Of a stretch of 38,716 bases of DNA, positions 29,210 through 38,716 are shown one piece after another. The notes under the pieces were generated by a model. It made no database searches, was not told the DNA's origin, and saw only the letters and a list, made by a program, of their open reading frames with translations. The stretch comes from Actinomycetes bacterium (GTDB taxonomy: Bacteria > Actinomycetota > Acidimicrobiia > Acidimicrobiales > Acidimicrobiaceae): positions 1 to 38,716 of the forward strand of contig JAJYPE010000002.1 in the NCBI GenBank assembly GCA_021795585.1. The letters are read 5' to 3'. Each line of letters begins with the position of its first letter. Within the stretch, counting starts at the first letter, position 1. The translations under genes were made by a program, and so were the position numbers.

Positions 29210-31268
29210 CGTCCCTCTCCTCGGCTACGGACGGGAGAAGCCGTCGGTTGCGTCCGCCGCCCTTTCGGAGCGTCCTTATCCACCAGAGCCCGAGCACGGC
29301 CAGTGCGGCGATGGTCAGAACCACTCCCTCCACGGTTACGGTGAGCGAACGCACCTGTAGGGCGGCAGAGGAAACGAGAACCTTGCCGTCAGGCGTCGTG
29401 AGGCTCAGGCCGACTTGGAAGAAGCCGAGGGTCTTGGTCGACACTACGAAGGTCGTGGTATTCGTGGCCGCCCCTACCTTAACCAGCTGGCTCGAGCCGC
29501 CCTTCACGCGCAACCGATCGCTCGTGAGCGTGAGACGCAGGGTGAGCGGGACGTGCTCTCCGGAGGCAACCGAGATTGGGATGCTCGCCTTTGTCGACGT
29601 CAGCGTCACAACTCGGTTGCGCGGGAGCTGGACCTGGTCGAGGATTCCGTTGATGGATCCAGTGAGCGCTCTTATCGAATTCGTCGCTTCCACGGGGGTG
29701 AGGGAGCTGTTGAGTGCCTGAAGTAGCGCTAGGCGCATGCTGGCTACCAGCGTACGGTCGCTGGTAGCGCCGGAGAAGGAACCGAGCAGGTTGGAGGCGG
29801 CCTCGAAGGAGTGCGCCCATGGGAGGCGCCGTGTCGTGCTCCGCACCAGGGACGTCTCCAGCCACTTGTTTGTGGGCGTTGCCGAGGACAGGGAATCGAA
29901 GGCATCCCGCAGCGACATGAGGTGGAGGACCGGCACGGTGCTTATGCGCTGCGCGACTATGCCGTCGGCGGCGATCTCCGCAGGTGTGCCTGCCGGCAGA
30001 TCAAGCGCGAGTATGCGCTGGGTGGGATTATTCGGTTGATCCTCGAAAACCTGAACCATGTCCGACACGAGGTTGAGGCTGTGTTCGTAGGCACTTGCGC
30101 CAAGTCCCAGGTCTTGGCTTAGCTGTGGATCGAAGGACAACACCCCCATCGTTCCACCACCGGAGAGCGGCAGCCGAAGGCCGGCCGTGAGCGCATATTT
30201 GAGGTCAGGCTGCGTGACGGCGCTTCCATTGACGGCGATCCGACGATATCCTTCCTTGGCGAGGAGCTGCAGGCCCTGCTCGCTCAGTCGCGAAGTCGTT
30301 ACGTAGGTCTGGTCGACGATCGGCGGTGAAGCTCCCGCTCGAGACAAGAGCGTCCGCGCAGTCTTCATTTCTGCAGAGAAGTACTTTTCGAGCCCGCTCG
30401 AGGTGAGCGCGGCCATGTTGACCGGCACCACATCCGTTACCGACAGCTCATGGCCGGGAACCGTTGCCCATGCCATGATCTGCGCCATCGAATTGCGTAC
30501 CGACGCCGTCTTGGAGGCCTGCGCAAGCGCGATCGTGGCTGCCGAAAGCCTGAGTGTGAAGGATCGCTGGGGCACTGAGGAGAGAATGCTGGCTATCAGC
30601 GGAATACCCGTCTTGATATCCGATGCCGGCAGGGCCGAGGCATCAAGCGAAAGGGCAATGCCCAGCGGAACGATGTTTGGAGGCTGGCTGCTGAGTACGG
30701 CTACCGGAACGACGTGAGTCGCGATCGTCTTGTCTCCACTTATCACTGCCAGGAGCAGTGGGTAGACGCCGTCACAGCCACTTCCGCACCCGGGGAGAGT
30801 TATCTGCAATCCGGAGTGGCTTGGAGTGTTGCCAGATGCGGGCGGGTTGGCCAAGATCGAGAGGTTCATGCTGTAGACATTCCCCGCGTGCTGCAGTTGC
30901 GCAAGCGCTAGCGGCTGTGACGAGCCGAGCGGGTAGCCGCGCACGCCGTAGGAGGTGACAAACTGCAGTTCTGAGCGGCTGGAAATGCGCGAGTAGAGCA
31001 GAGCCTCGATGTACGAACCAATTGGGGCATTCTTTACGGTGATCTGCACCGCCGACGGCGTGTCGATCTTCAGAGTGGAAGGTCCTGCCGACAGCGCCAT
31101 CGAGACTGCGGTCGAGCCGGCCGCCGCTGTCGCTCCAAAAAAGAGCGTGGTGAAAAGCGAGGCGAACAAGGCGAAGGCGCCCAACAGGCGGGCCGCCTTC
31201 TCAGAACGGGCTCCATTTGCATGCGACCACGCGTGGTCCGCCGAAGGTGCCGTCTCTGGATCTATCAC
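29196..31268 (-). CDS. DUF6049 family secreted/membrane protein
   Basis: 690 aa, N-terminal signal/TM, C-terminal TM 'VEGVVLTIAALAVLGLWWIRTLRKGG'; position beside murJ as in other actinobacteria. Confidence 0.75.
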   Translation of the reverse strand: MIDPETAPSADHAWSHANGARSEKAARLLGAFALFASLFTTLFFGATAAAGSTAVSMALSAGPSTLKIDTPSAVQITVKNAPIGSYIEALLYSRISSRSELQFVTSYGVRGYPLGSSQPLALAQLQHAGNVYSMNLSILANPPASGNTPSHSGLQITLPGCGSGCDGVYPLLLAVISGDKTIATHVVPVAVLSSQPPNIVPLGIALSLDASALPASDIKTGIPLIASILSSVPQRSFTLRLSAATIALAQASKTASVRNSMAQIMAWATVPGHELSVTDVVPVNMAALTSSGLEKYFSAEMKTARTLLSRAGASPPIVDQTYVTTSRLSEQGLQLLAKEGYRRIAVNGSAVTQPDLKYALTAGLRLPLSGGGTMGVLSFDPQLSQDLGLGASAYEHSLNLVSDMVQVFEDQPNNPTQRILALDLPAGTPAEIAADGIVAQRISTVPVLHLMSLRDAFDSLSSATPTNKWLETSLVRSTTRRLPWAHSFEAASNLLGSFSGATSDRTLVASMRLALLQALNSSLTPVEATNSIRALTGSINGILDQVQLPRNRVVTLTSTKASIPISVASGEHVPLTLRLTLTSDRLRVKGGSSQLVKVGAATNTTTFVVSTKTLGFFQVGLSLTTPDGKVLVSSAALQVRSLTVTVEGVVLTIAALAVLGLWWIRTLRKGGGRNRRLLPSVAEERDDDHE

Positions 31269-31433
31269 CGTCTCCGCTACCGCCCCGAGTTCCGACCATT
31301 CCGCTTCGCGGCAGCGCGCCTTCGAGCTTGGTCGAGCCTCCTAAATAGTAGCCCTGGGCGAGCAAAGCAGGAGAGACCGCTGCAGCGTGGTAGCGGGCCA
31401 TCCCACTGGCCCGGGTTCACCTAAGCTTGAATC

Positions 31434-32447
31434 GTGGACATACTCTTCGGCACCCATCCAAAGTTCATCGAACATGATGCGGGAAGCGGCCATCCGGAGC
31501 AACCCGCACGTCTTGATGCCGTCTTGGCAGGCGTCGAAGTGTCCGGTGTTCGCGAAGGCATAGGGTTCTTTGCGCCCGAGCCGGCAACGATGGCGGACTT
31601 GCACAGAGTTCATGATCCCGCATACCTGGATGCGTTGAGGCGTTTTTGCCTCATGGGAGGCGGTCGGCTGGACCCCGATACGGCCGTTTCGGTGGCATCC
31701 TGGGACGCAGCGCTGTTGGCCGCCGGGAGCGGTTTGGACGCGGTTCGCCGCCTGCGGGCCGGCGAGGCTTCGGCGGCGTTTCTTGCGGTGCGGCCGCCCG
31801 GGCATCACGCGGTCGCGGACCGGGCTATGGGGTTCTGTCTGATAAACAACGTCGCGGTCACCGCAGCGTCGCTGGTGGCCGAAGGCGAAAAGGTCCTAGT
31901 GCTCGACTACGACGCGCACCATGGCAACGGGACCCAGGAGATCTTCTATCGCGACGCCAATGTCTTGTACGTGTCCTTCCACCAATACCCCCTCTATCCG
32001 GGAACCGGTAGGGCCGACGAGGTGGGTGAAGGCGCGGGGCTGGGCACCACGGTCAATATCCCGGTGCCGGCCGATACGACCCTCGGAACTTACCTGGCGG
32101 CGATAGACGAGATAATCGCTCCGGCGGTCGAGCATTTTGCTCCCACCTGGGTCATTGCCTCGGCGGGATTTGACGGTCATCGCGATGACCCCTTGACCGA
32201 GCTGGGTCTGACGGCCCAGGACTTCGGAGACCTGACTTCCTGGCTCTTCTCGCTGGTCCCTCCGGGGCGCCGCATCGCCTTCCTTGAAGGGGGATACGAC
32301 TTGCGAGCACTCAAGCTGAGTTCTGCCTCGACGCTCGCCGCCATGGTTGGCGAGCGCCTGATGGCGGAAGCGCCGAGCGCCGGAGAAGCGCGCCTTGCGG
32401 TGATCCGCGCAATTCGCGAGACGAGGGCTAGGTCCCTGGAGCTTTGA
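31434..32447 (+). CDS. Histone deacetylase family protein (AcuC/HDAC-like)
   Basis: 'HPEQPARLDAV', 'RPPGHHAVADRAMGFCLINNVAV', 'LDYDAHHGNGTQEIFY', 'SAGFDGHRDDPLTE', 'EGGYDL'. Confidence 0.92.
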   Translation: MDILFGTHPKFIEHDAGSGHPEQPARLDAVLAGVEVSGVREGIGFFAPEPATMADLHRVHDPAYLDALRRFCLMGGGRLDPDTAVSVASWDAALLAAGSGLDAVRRLRAGEASAAFLAVRPPGHHAVADRAMGFCLINNVAVTAASLVAEGEKVLVLDYDAHHGNGTQEIFYRDANVLYVSFHQYPLYPGTGRADEVGEGAGLGTTVNIPVPADTTLGTYLAAIDEIIAPAVEHFAPTWVIASAGFDGHRDDPLTELGLTAQDFGDLTSWLFSLVPPGRRIAFLEGGYDLRALKLSSASTLAAMVGERLMAEAPSAGEARLAVIRAIRETRARSLEL

Positions 32448-33925
32448 TGGCGGTCAAGTTTCAGGATCCCACGGGGCGCCTCGAGGAGATTTACTCCCGG
32501 GTGGAGGAGATCGTCGCGGCTTTTTCCACTGCCGGGCGACACCTCTACCTAGTCGGTGGCAGCGTCCGCGACGCGGTGCTCGGGCGACATGGGGCCACGC
32601 CCCCGGCTTCCGAAGGCCAAGCGCAAACTCAGCAGGCCGATTTCGACTTCACCACCGATGCGCTCCCCGACCAGGTGGAGCGGATCATCGCCCCTTACAC
32701 GGAAGCGATGTGGCTGGTCGGTAAGCGATTCGGGACGATCTCGGCCCGGGTAGCAGGAGTCACGCTGGAGATAACCACGCACCGCGGCGACACCTATCGC
32801 GAAGAGTCCCGCAAGCCTGAAGTCGTCATGGGAACCTCTTTGGCAGAGGATCTTTTACGCCGTGACTTCCGGATAAACGCCATGGCCGTCGACTTCACCG
32901 CTGGACGGCCCTTTACGGTCATCGACCCTTTCTCGGGGATGGCGGACCTGGCCGAGAGGATGATTAGGACGCCGGGCGCCCCTGAAGTTTCCTTTTCCGA
33001 CGACCCGTTGCGCATGATGCGCGCCGCCCGCTTCGCTGCCCAGCTCGGATTCAAAATCGATTCCGAGGTTCTGGAGGCGATGACGGCAATGGCGTCTCGC
33101 CTCGATATCGTCTCGCGTGAGAGGATCAGGGACGAGCTGGACAAGATCATGACCTCCCCAAAACCATCCCGCGGCCTCCGCGTGCTGGTCGACACCGGCC
33201 TGGCCGCGCATTTCCTGCCGGAACTGCCCGCTCTCGCCCTTGAACAGGATCCCATACACCGCCACAAGGATGTGCTGGAGCACACCTATGTCGTGATCGA
33301 CAAGACGAGCCCGAACCTGGAACTCCGCCTTGCGGCGCTATTCCACGATGTCGGTAAGCCCGCGACACGCCGCTACGATCCCACCGGCGTCAGCTTCCAC
33401 AACCACGACGTGGTGGGCGCAAAGATGACCAAGAAGCGAATGCGCGAGCTGCGCTATTCGGCTGCCGCAGTGAACACCGTCGCCAGGCTCGTTTACCTCC
33501 ATCTCCGCTTTCATACATATCAGGCCGGGTGGACCGACAAGGCAGTGCGCCGTTACGTGGTCGAGGCAGGGCCGCTGCTCGACCCGCTTAACGAACTGAC
33601 TTTGGCCGACTGCACCACACGTAACCAGAAGAAGGTGCTCGTTCTCGAAGATCGCATGACCGAGCTCAAGGAGAGGATTGTCGAGCTTCGCGAGCGCGAG
33701 GAGTTCGAAGCAATTCGCCCGGATCTCGATGGGACGGAGGTGATGGAGATACTCGGGCTGTCACCTTCTCCGGAGGTCGGCGTAGCAATGAAGTTCCTAC
33801 TCCAGCTCCGTCTCGACGAAGGGCCGATAGGCCATGACGAAGCTAAGCACCGCTTGCTCGAGTTCTGGGCCGAGCACAAGGCGGCATCGTCCGCAGAGGC
33901 GCCGGCGGACCCGGCGGAGTCCTGA
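32447..33925 (+). CDS. CCA tRNA nucleotidyltransferase with HD domain
   Basis: 'LYLVGGSVRDAVLGR', 'DFDFTTDALPDQVE', 'LRRDFRINAMAVD', 'LRMMRAARFAAQLGF', HD motif 'LAALFHDVGKPATR'. Confidence 0.93.
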   Translation: MAVKFQDPTGRLEEIYSRVEEIVAAFSTAGRHLYLVGGSVRDAVLGRHGATPPASEGQAQTQQADFDFTTDALPDQVERIIAPYTEAMWLVGKRFGTISARVAGVTLEITTHRGDTYREESRKPEVVMGTSLAEDLLRRDFRINAMAVDFTAGRPFTVIDPFSGMADLAERMIRTPGAPEVSFSDDPLRMMRAARFAAQLGFKIDSEVLEAMTAMASRLDIVSRERIRDELDKIMTSPKPSRGLRVLVDTGLAAHFLPELPALALEQDPIHRHKDVLEHTYVVIDKTSPNLELRLAALFHDVGKPATRRYDPTGVSFHNHDVVGAKMTKKRMRELRYSAAAVNTVARLVYLHLRFHTYQAGWTDKAVRRYVVEAGPLLDPLNELTLADCTTRNQKKVLVLEDRMTELKERIVELREREEFEAIRPDLDGTEVMEILGLSPSPEVGVAMKFLLQLRLDEGPIGHDEAKHRLLEFWAEHKAASSAEAPADPAES

Positions 33926-34274
33926 TAGGCCCTGCGCAGGAACCCATCCCGACCGGTATGCCCGGGGAGCTTGAGTCGACCCGCCGCATCAAGGATCGCT
34001 CGGAGCCAAAGATACGCCGAAGGGTATGATGACACCCCTTCAGCCATCTCCGCCCACCTCGTCACTGACTGGGGCACGTTCTAGATCCAGGGCGCGAGTC
34101 CCGGGATTATGAAGCGCCCACCAGGCAGCGGCTCAGTGGAAGCCCGCCCCTCAAGAGACAGCACTTCCAGTCCCGTTGGGTATGTGGTCAGCTGCCTAGA
34201 TACCATGACCGCCGCTCGCGCGGTGGAGGATTCTGCAAACAAGTCGGCACACGATTGGTCGGCCTTCCGTAAAA

Positions 34275-34311
34275 GCAAACAGGAGGTGGGTGCAACCCGC
34301 CTCCTGTTTGC
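34275..34311 (-). terminator. Intrinsic terminator of ino1
   Basis: GCAAACAGGAGGTGGGT-GCA-ACCCGCCTCCTGTTTGC: 17-bp stem with one G-U type mismatch; minus strand continues TTTTACGG. Confidence 0.9.
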
Positions 34312-34343
34312 AATGGCTTTTGTGGATCTTGCCTCTGGGGCCG

Positions 34344-35417
34344 CTAGCCCTGGGCGAATTCCTCGACCATGTCGCGGGCCACGTTGTCCCGATACTGCAC
34401 CGGTGGTGACTTCATAAAGTAGGCCGAAGGGCCAAGCAGCGGTCCACCGATACCACGGTCAGCGGCAAGCTTCGCGCAGCGAAGGGCGTCGATTATGACA
34501 CCTGCCGAGTTGGGTGAATCCCACACCTCGAGCTTGAGCTCCACGTTCAACGGGACGTCGCCGAAGTTGCGACCCTCGAGGCGGATGTAAGCCCATTTGC
34601 GGTCCTCGAGCCAGGGAACGTGGTCAGACGGGCCGATGTGCACATTGGACGCCTCGATGCCATTGTCGAGCTGGCTGGTGACCGACTGCGTCTTGGAGAT
34701 CTTCTTGGACTCCAGGCGCTCGCGCTCCAGCATGTTCTTGAAGTCCATGTTGCCGCCTACGTTCAGCTGGTAGGTGCGATCCAGCACCAGCCCACGATCC
34801 TCGAAGAGGCGGGCAAGCATGCGATGGACGATTGTTGCGCCTACCTGGCTCTTGATATCGTCGCCAACAATCGGCACATTCGCTTCGGTGAACTTGGCAG
34901 CCCACTCGGGGTCGGAGGCGATGAACACCGGAATAGCGTTCACGAAAGCCACCTTGGCGTCAATCGCAGCCTGGGCGTAGAACTTTTGCGCCGCCTGGGA
35001 TCCGACCGGAAGATAGCTCACCAGCACGTCCGCTCCGCTTTCACGCAGCGCCTTGACTACGTCGACCGGCTCGGTCGGCGATTCTTCGATGGACGTCAAA
35101 TAGTACTTGCCCAGACCGTCGAGTGTCGGGCCGCGCATGACGGTGACTCCAAGCTCAGGTACCTCGGCGAACTTGATCGTGTTGTTAAGGCCGCCCCACA
35201 TCGCCTTGGACATGTCGCTGCCAACTTTGGTGGCATCCACGTCAAAAGCAGCTACGAACTCGATGTCGCCTACGTGGTAGCCTCCGAGTTCCACGTGCAT
35301 GAGTCCGGGAACCTGCTCATCAGCAGGCGCATTGCGATAGTATTCGACGCCCTGGATCAGCGAGTTGGCGCAGTTGCCCATGCCGGCAATCGCCACCCTT
35401 ACCTTCTTCTCGCCCAT
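34344..35417 (-). CDS. ino1: Inositol-3-phosphate synthase
   Basis: '[26 protein letters not shown]', '[27 protein letters not shown]', '[28 protein letters not shown]'. Confidence 0.95.
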   Translation of the reverse strand: MGEKKVRVAIAGMGNCANSLIQGVEYYRNAPADEQVPGLMHVELGGYHVGDIEFVAAFDVDATKVGSDMSKAMWGGLNNTIKFAEVPELGVTVMRGPTLDGLGKYYLTSIEESPTEPVDVVKALRESGADVLVSYLPVGSQAAQKFYAQAAIDAKVAFVNAIPVFIASDPEWAAKFTEANVPIVGDDIKSQVGATIVHRMLARLFEDRGLVLDRTYQLNVGGNMDFKNMLERERLESKKISKTQSVTSQLDNGIEASNVHIGPSDHVPWLEDRKWAYIRLEGRNFGDVPLNVELKLEVWDSPNSAGVIIDALRCAKLAADRGIGGPLLGPSAYFMKSPPVQYRDNVARDMVEEFAQG

Positions 35418-35471
35418 CTGTTCCCTTTCGTTGTTTCTTCTGGCCGCCGCATTGCAAGACGACCAGCCCTG

Positions 35472-36107
35472 TCAGTGGATGTCCACGTTTTCGGCGCCAG
35501 TGCCCGTTTCAAGGCGACCAAGTACCGATCTCACGAAGCCGATTTCCGATTCCAGCAGGTCCGCCAGCCGCCGATGAATCTGGGCCCTGAGGCCACTCTC
35601 GGCAATGGCGCCGCGCGTCCGGCCGCGCTTCTTTGTCTCCAGCATCAGGAGCCGTTCGCGGGCACGTTCGACGACCATCGCTAGATCGGCATCCTGGGCC
35701 AGATACAGCCAGGCCATGAACTCACCCTCGGATTCGAGCGGCAACGTCTCCAGCAACTGCCCGTGGAGCTTCTTGCCCACGTCGGTGATGCGGAAGACGC
35801 GCTTCTGGCGGACGGAGCGGTCTCCTTGGCCGAGAGTTGTCCGCGCGCTCCTTTCCAACGACAAGGCCAGGTCACCTGTCAGGGAGCCCGTTGCTCCGAT
35901 GAACGTTGGACCGGACTCGAGGTAGGAAGCCACCGCTCCCCGCTCTTCAAGACGAGCAAGAGCCGGATAAAGGGAGCCGAAGGAGAACTGGAAGAGGGGA
36001 CCCGCCGTCTCGGCCAAGCTCTTGCGGATCTGGTACCCGTGCATATCGCCGTTGCGAAGCAACGACAGAACCGCCAGGTCAAGCAACTGCGAAGGAGCTT
36101 TCCTCAT
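35472..36107 (-). CDS. PadR family transcriptional regulator
   Basis: 'LLDLAVLSLLRNGDMHGYQIRKSLAETAGPLFQFSFGSLYPALARLEERGAV' winged helix; gene beside ino1. Confidence 0.93.
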   Translation of the reverse strand: MRKAPSQLLDLAVLSLLRNGDMHGYQIRKSLAETAGPLFQFSFGSLYPALARLEERGAVASYLESGPTFIGATGSLTGDLALSLERSARTTLGQGDRSVRQKRVFRITDVGKKLHGQLLETLPLESEGEFMAWLYLAQDADLAMVVERARERLLMLETKKRGRTRGAIAESGLRAQIHRRLADLLESEIGFVRSVLGRLETGTGAENVDIH

Positions 36108-36138
36108 CCTTTCACCTCCTCATAGATGCTGGGTTGCT

Positions 36139-36165
36139 ATATCAACTCGATATATCAGTTGATAT
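36139..36165. promoter_or_regulatory. Candidate PadR operator (27-bp dyad)
   Basis: ATATCAACT-CGATATATC-AGTTGATAT, perfect 9-bp arms, between padR and the divergent DUF5318-like gene. Confidence 0.6.
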
Positions 36166-36257
36166 TTTCTTTGGTGATCCTAGCCGGAACGTTCGTCCGA
36201 GATGCAGTCGCGACCGTGCTCCCGCCGCAAGCGAACCTGGGCCTGCTGCTCGGTAGC

Positions 36258-36677
36258 ATGAATAGGGAGATGGACATCCGTGCGAAAGTGCAGCCAATGT
36301 GGGAAAGCGACGACCCCACCGTCGACTATGCCCTCGCACGGCTCGCGGTGTTGCGCGACTTCCGCCAGGGTCGCCTCTCCAGGCTCCAAGTATGCGACGC
36401 CCAGCCTGAGCTGATCAGGGCCGCCTCCCACTTGGGGAGACCCAAGAAAGATCCTTGCCCAATTTGTGAGCGGGAGAGCCTTGTCTCGGTTATGTACGCC
36501 TTCGGCCCCAAACTGCCGGCGCACGGCCGCTGCCTAGAAGGGCCTTCCGACCTGTCCAAGCTGCACACCTCCAGCTTCGCAAACAAGGTGTACGAGGTAG
36601 AGGTCTGCCTGGCCTGCCGCTGGAATCACCTCGAGCGCATGTCTGTCCTGGGCACCGGGGACGCGGCTACCGCCTGA
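36258..36677 (+). CDS. DUF5318-like zinc-ribbon protein
   Basis: 'DPTVDYALARLAVLRDFRQGRLSRLQVCDAQPELIRAASHLGRPKKDPCPICERESLVSVMYAFGPKLPAHGRCL...VEVCLACRWNHL'; ATG at 36258 preferred over the upstream start. Confidence 0.75.
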   Translation: MNREMDIRAKVQPMWESDDPTVDYALARLAVLRDFRQGRLSRLQVCDAQPELIRAASHLGRPKKDPCPICERESLVSVMYAFGPKLPAHGRCLEGPSDLSKLHTSSFANKVYEVEVCLACRWNHLERMSVLGTGDAATA

Positions 36678-36772
36678 GGTCTCGAAATTCGAGGCAGGCC
36701 GAACCGTCGGCTCTTGGGTGGCCTGATAACCTTGCAATTGGTGCCTGCAGCTTCGAGCGCGGGACACTGGAG

Positions 36773-37624
36773 GTGAAGATCATGCACACTGAGCGTGTGA
36801 CTGTACCTTTCGTCCGATCGTCGAAGGTGCGTAACGGTTTGGAACCCTTGACCATGGTTACCGCCTACGACTTCCCCGGGGCCCGCATGGTGGACCGTGC
36901 CGGCGCGGACATGATCCTGGTGGGGGATTCACTCGCGATGGTCGTTTTGGGCCACCCCGACACCCTCTCGGTGACCGTCGATGACATGGCGCACCATACC
37001 AAAGCGGTAGCCGCCGCGAAGCCGATGGCGCTTGTGGTGGCCGATATGCCCTGGATGAGTTATCACACAGGCAAGCGCGACGCGGTCAGGGCTGCAGCAA
37101 AGCTGATCAGGGCCGGCGCCGAGGCCGTAAAGATCGAAGGCGGTGCCAAGCGCGCGAAGTCAATCAGGGCAATCGTGGATTCGGAGATCCCTGTCGTAGG
37201 GCATCTCGGCCTCACTCCTCAGTCGGTGAACACGATGGGCGGCTTCAAGGTTCAGGGCAAGACGGCTGAGGCTGCACGCGCCCTGGTTGACGACGCGCTG
37301 GCAGTTCAGGAGGCGGGGGCATTCACGGTGGTGCTCGAGGGCATCCCGGACGCGCTGGCCAGGGTGATCACGGACAAGCTCGATATTCCGACAATCGGTA
37401 TCGGGGCGGGAGCTGGTTGTGACGGGCAGGTTCTCGTCTTCCATGATGTGCTCGGAATTACTGAGGGCCGGAGGCCGAAGTTCGTCAAGACCTACGCCGA
37501 AGTCGAAACCATAGGTGTAGAAGCTCTCTCCCGCTTTGTTAAGGATGTTCGGACGGGGCATTTCCCGCTCGACGAGCACTCCTACCATGACACGACAGGC
37601 GAGATCGGCAAGATCTACGGCTGA
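36773..37624 (+). CDS. panB: 3-methyl-2-oxobutanoate hydroxymethyltransferase
   Basis: 'LTMVTAYDFPGARMVDRAGADMILVGDSLAMVVLGHPDTLSVTVDDMAHHTKAV', 'VKIEGG', 'GHLGLTPQSVNTMGGFKVQGK', 'TIGIGAGAGCDGQVLVFHDVLGI'. Confidence 0.96.
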   Translation: MKIMHTERVTVPFVRSSKVRNGLEPLTMVTAYDFPGARMVDRAGADMILVGDSLAMVVLGHPDTLSVTVDDMAHHTKAVAAAKPMALVVADMPWMSYHTGKRDAVRAAAKLIRAGAEAVKIEGGAKRAKSIRAIVDSEIPVVGHLGLTPQSVNTMGGFKVQGKTAEAARALVDDALAVQEAGAFTVVLEGIPDALARVITDKLDIPTIGIGAGAGCDGQVLVFHDVLGITEGRRPKFVKTYAEVETIGVEALSRFVKDVRTGHFPLDEHSYHDTTGEIGKIYG

Positions 37625-38258
37625 GTCTTCGAGGGGGAAGGGGCAACGACCGACCGAGGCGAGGTAAGCCACCTTCTTGGGATGGTTGCGCCGGGTCAGG
37701 GCCTAGCGGTCGCTGGTGTTCCTGAACACGCGCCCTACGCACTTCTGTGGCTGGATTCCCGCCGGATAGGCAATAACCCCCCGGCGCGCGCCGAACCGTC
37801 CTGCCCGGAGGTTGGCGCGCGAGGCAACTAAGCGCTATATCGGCCGAGAGATCTTTCAGGTGCTGGAACGGAGCAGGGCCCCTGATACGAATGCGAGAGT
37901 CCAGTGATCCGAGATGGCGCGCCTCGCCTTATTCGCGTTTGTGCCAAAATTCCTGTGCATCACCGCGATCCCAGCAGCGATTGGCAGCGACGCTCAATCG
38001 AGGAAGCTAACGGGCTCATGCGGAAATGCGCGCCCAACGACCGCAATATTCTATTGTTCTCGCCGGACCGCCCCTAGTCACGGATGACTCCTGAATCGGA
38101 AACCACGGATGGTGCTCGGGTGTCGGGCGCCCCGTTGAGAAACAGGCTGAGATCGTCGCGTTGTCTCCCTGAAATAACGGACGGTACGAACTCGACCGGT
38201 TAGGTGAAACTGACCATTCTGGTGCCACTCAGCAGGGCTTGAAGCCCAAGGTTCCGAT

Positions 38259-38716
38259 TTATTTCGGAGACCCCTTACTGACCACGGCGGTTGATCCCGC
38301 CATGATGAACGCCGAGCTGCTGGAGTGATAGCCGCTGACGGTATAGAGATCTTGTCCAAGTAACCATGTCAGCCAGGTGTGGTTGCCATCTCCCGCCGTT
38401 TGAATTGTTACGACGCCGTTTTTCGCAGGCAGTCTTATCTTGGCCATTTGATCGATGACGCCAAGACCTTCGCGTTTTGCCTCAGAGATCGAATAGAGGG
38501 CGGCGCCGCTGATCAGAACGCTCCATCCTTTGAACTGGAAACGCATCTCGCAATAGCCGGAGGCATTCTTCGTGCCGTCAAGAACACCGAGGACTCCTTG
38601 CGCCAGGCTCACCTTCTGAGATGAGGTGGTATTCGGACCGCAAGATCCAGGGTGCTGACTTTGGGACGATAACAACCGAAGGTTTGCGGTAGCTGCTGTT
38701 GGATAATGCGTGCCGC
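38259..38716 (-). CDS. Hypothetical protein, 5' end beyond the window
   Basis: Frame stays open to the right edge upstream of the annotated TTG ('GTHYPTAATANLRLLSSQSQHPGSCG...'); ends 'SSSAFIMAGSTAVVSKGSPK'. No family recognised. Confidence 0.5.
   Translation of the reverse strand, partial: GTHYPTAATANLRLLSSQSQHPGSCGPNTTSSQKVSLAQGVLGVLDGTKNASGYCEMRFQFKGWSVLISGAALYSISEAKREGLGVIDQMAKIRLPAKNGVVTIQTAGDGNHTWLTWLLGQDLYTVSGYHSSSSAFIMAGSTAVVSKGSPK

Noticed and set aside
34081-34278. 65-aa minus-strand ORF after ino1
   Set aside because: Its start lies in the ino1 terminator hairpin; no family recognised.
34620-35684. 354-aa plus-strand ORF opposite ino1/padR
   Set aside because: Antisense to clear ino1 and padR coding sequence; low-complexity-like translation.

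Overview
The window is an actinobacterial oriC neighbourhood; gene order and the DUF3566/DUF6049/CwlM-like genes suggest Actinomycetota, but no finer placement is claimed. From the left it holds the following. (i) An ISL3-family transposase gene cut in two by a ~3.1 kb Tn554-like element that encodes two overlapping tyrosine recombinases (TnpA/TnpB-like) and no visible cargo. (ii) An acyl-CoA ligase remnant abutting the ISL3 end, plus solo ISL3 termini. (iii) tRNA-Ala(TGC), tRNA-Ile(GAT), a DUF3566 gene, gyrA, gyrB, DUF721/DciA, recF, dnaN, oriC, dnaA // rpmH, rnpA, yidD, yidC, jag, rsmG // parB, parA, parS // an ECF sigma factor and a single-TM partner. (iv) A decayed IS30 interrupted by a decayed IS110. 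(v) A CwlM-like peptidoglycan-binding protein, trxA, trxB, a small membrane protein, degV, murJ, DUF6049 // a histone-deacetylase-family gene, a CCA-adding enzyme // ino1, padR // a DUF5318-like gene, panB, and a partial hypothetical CDS at the right edge. The strongest leads are: the two-recombinase element nested in a conserved motif of the ISL3 transposase, with lox-like terminal inverted repeats; a second DnaA-box pair 11.4 kb from oriC that repeats the oriC pair's orientation and spacing; a long dyad and a DnaA-trio-like tract inside the short dnaA-dnaN gap; a terminator-like hairpin inside rsmG; and a putative sigma/anti-sigma pair with an ECF-like promoter. All calls come from reading sequence and the supplied translations; no database search was run.
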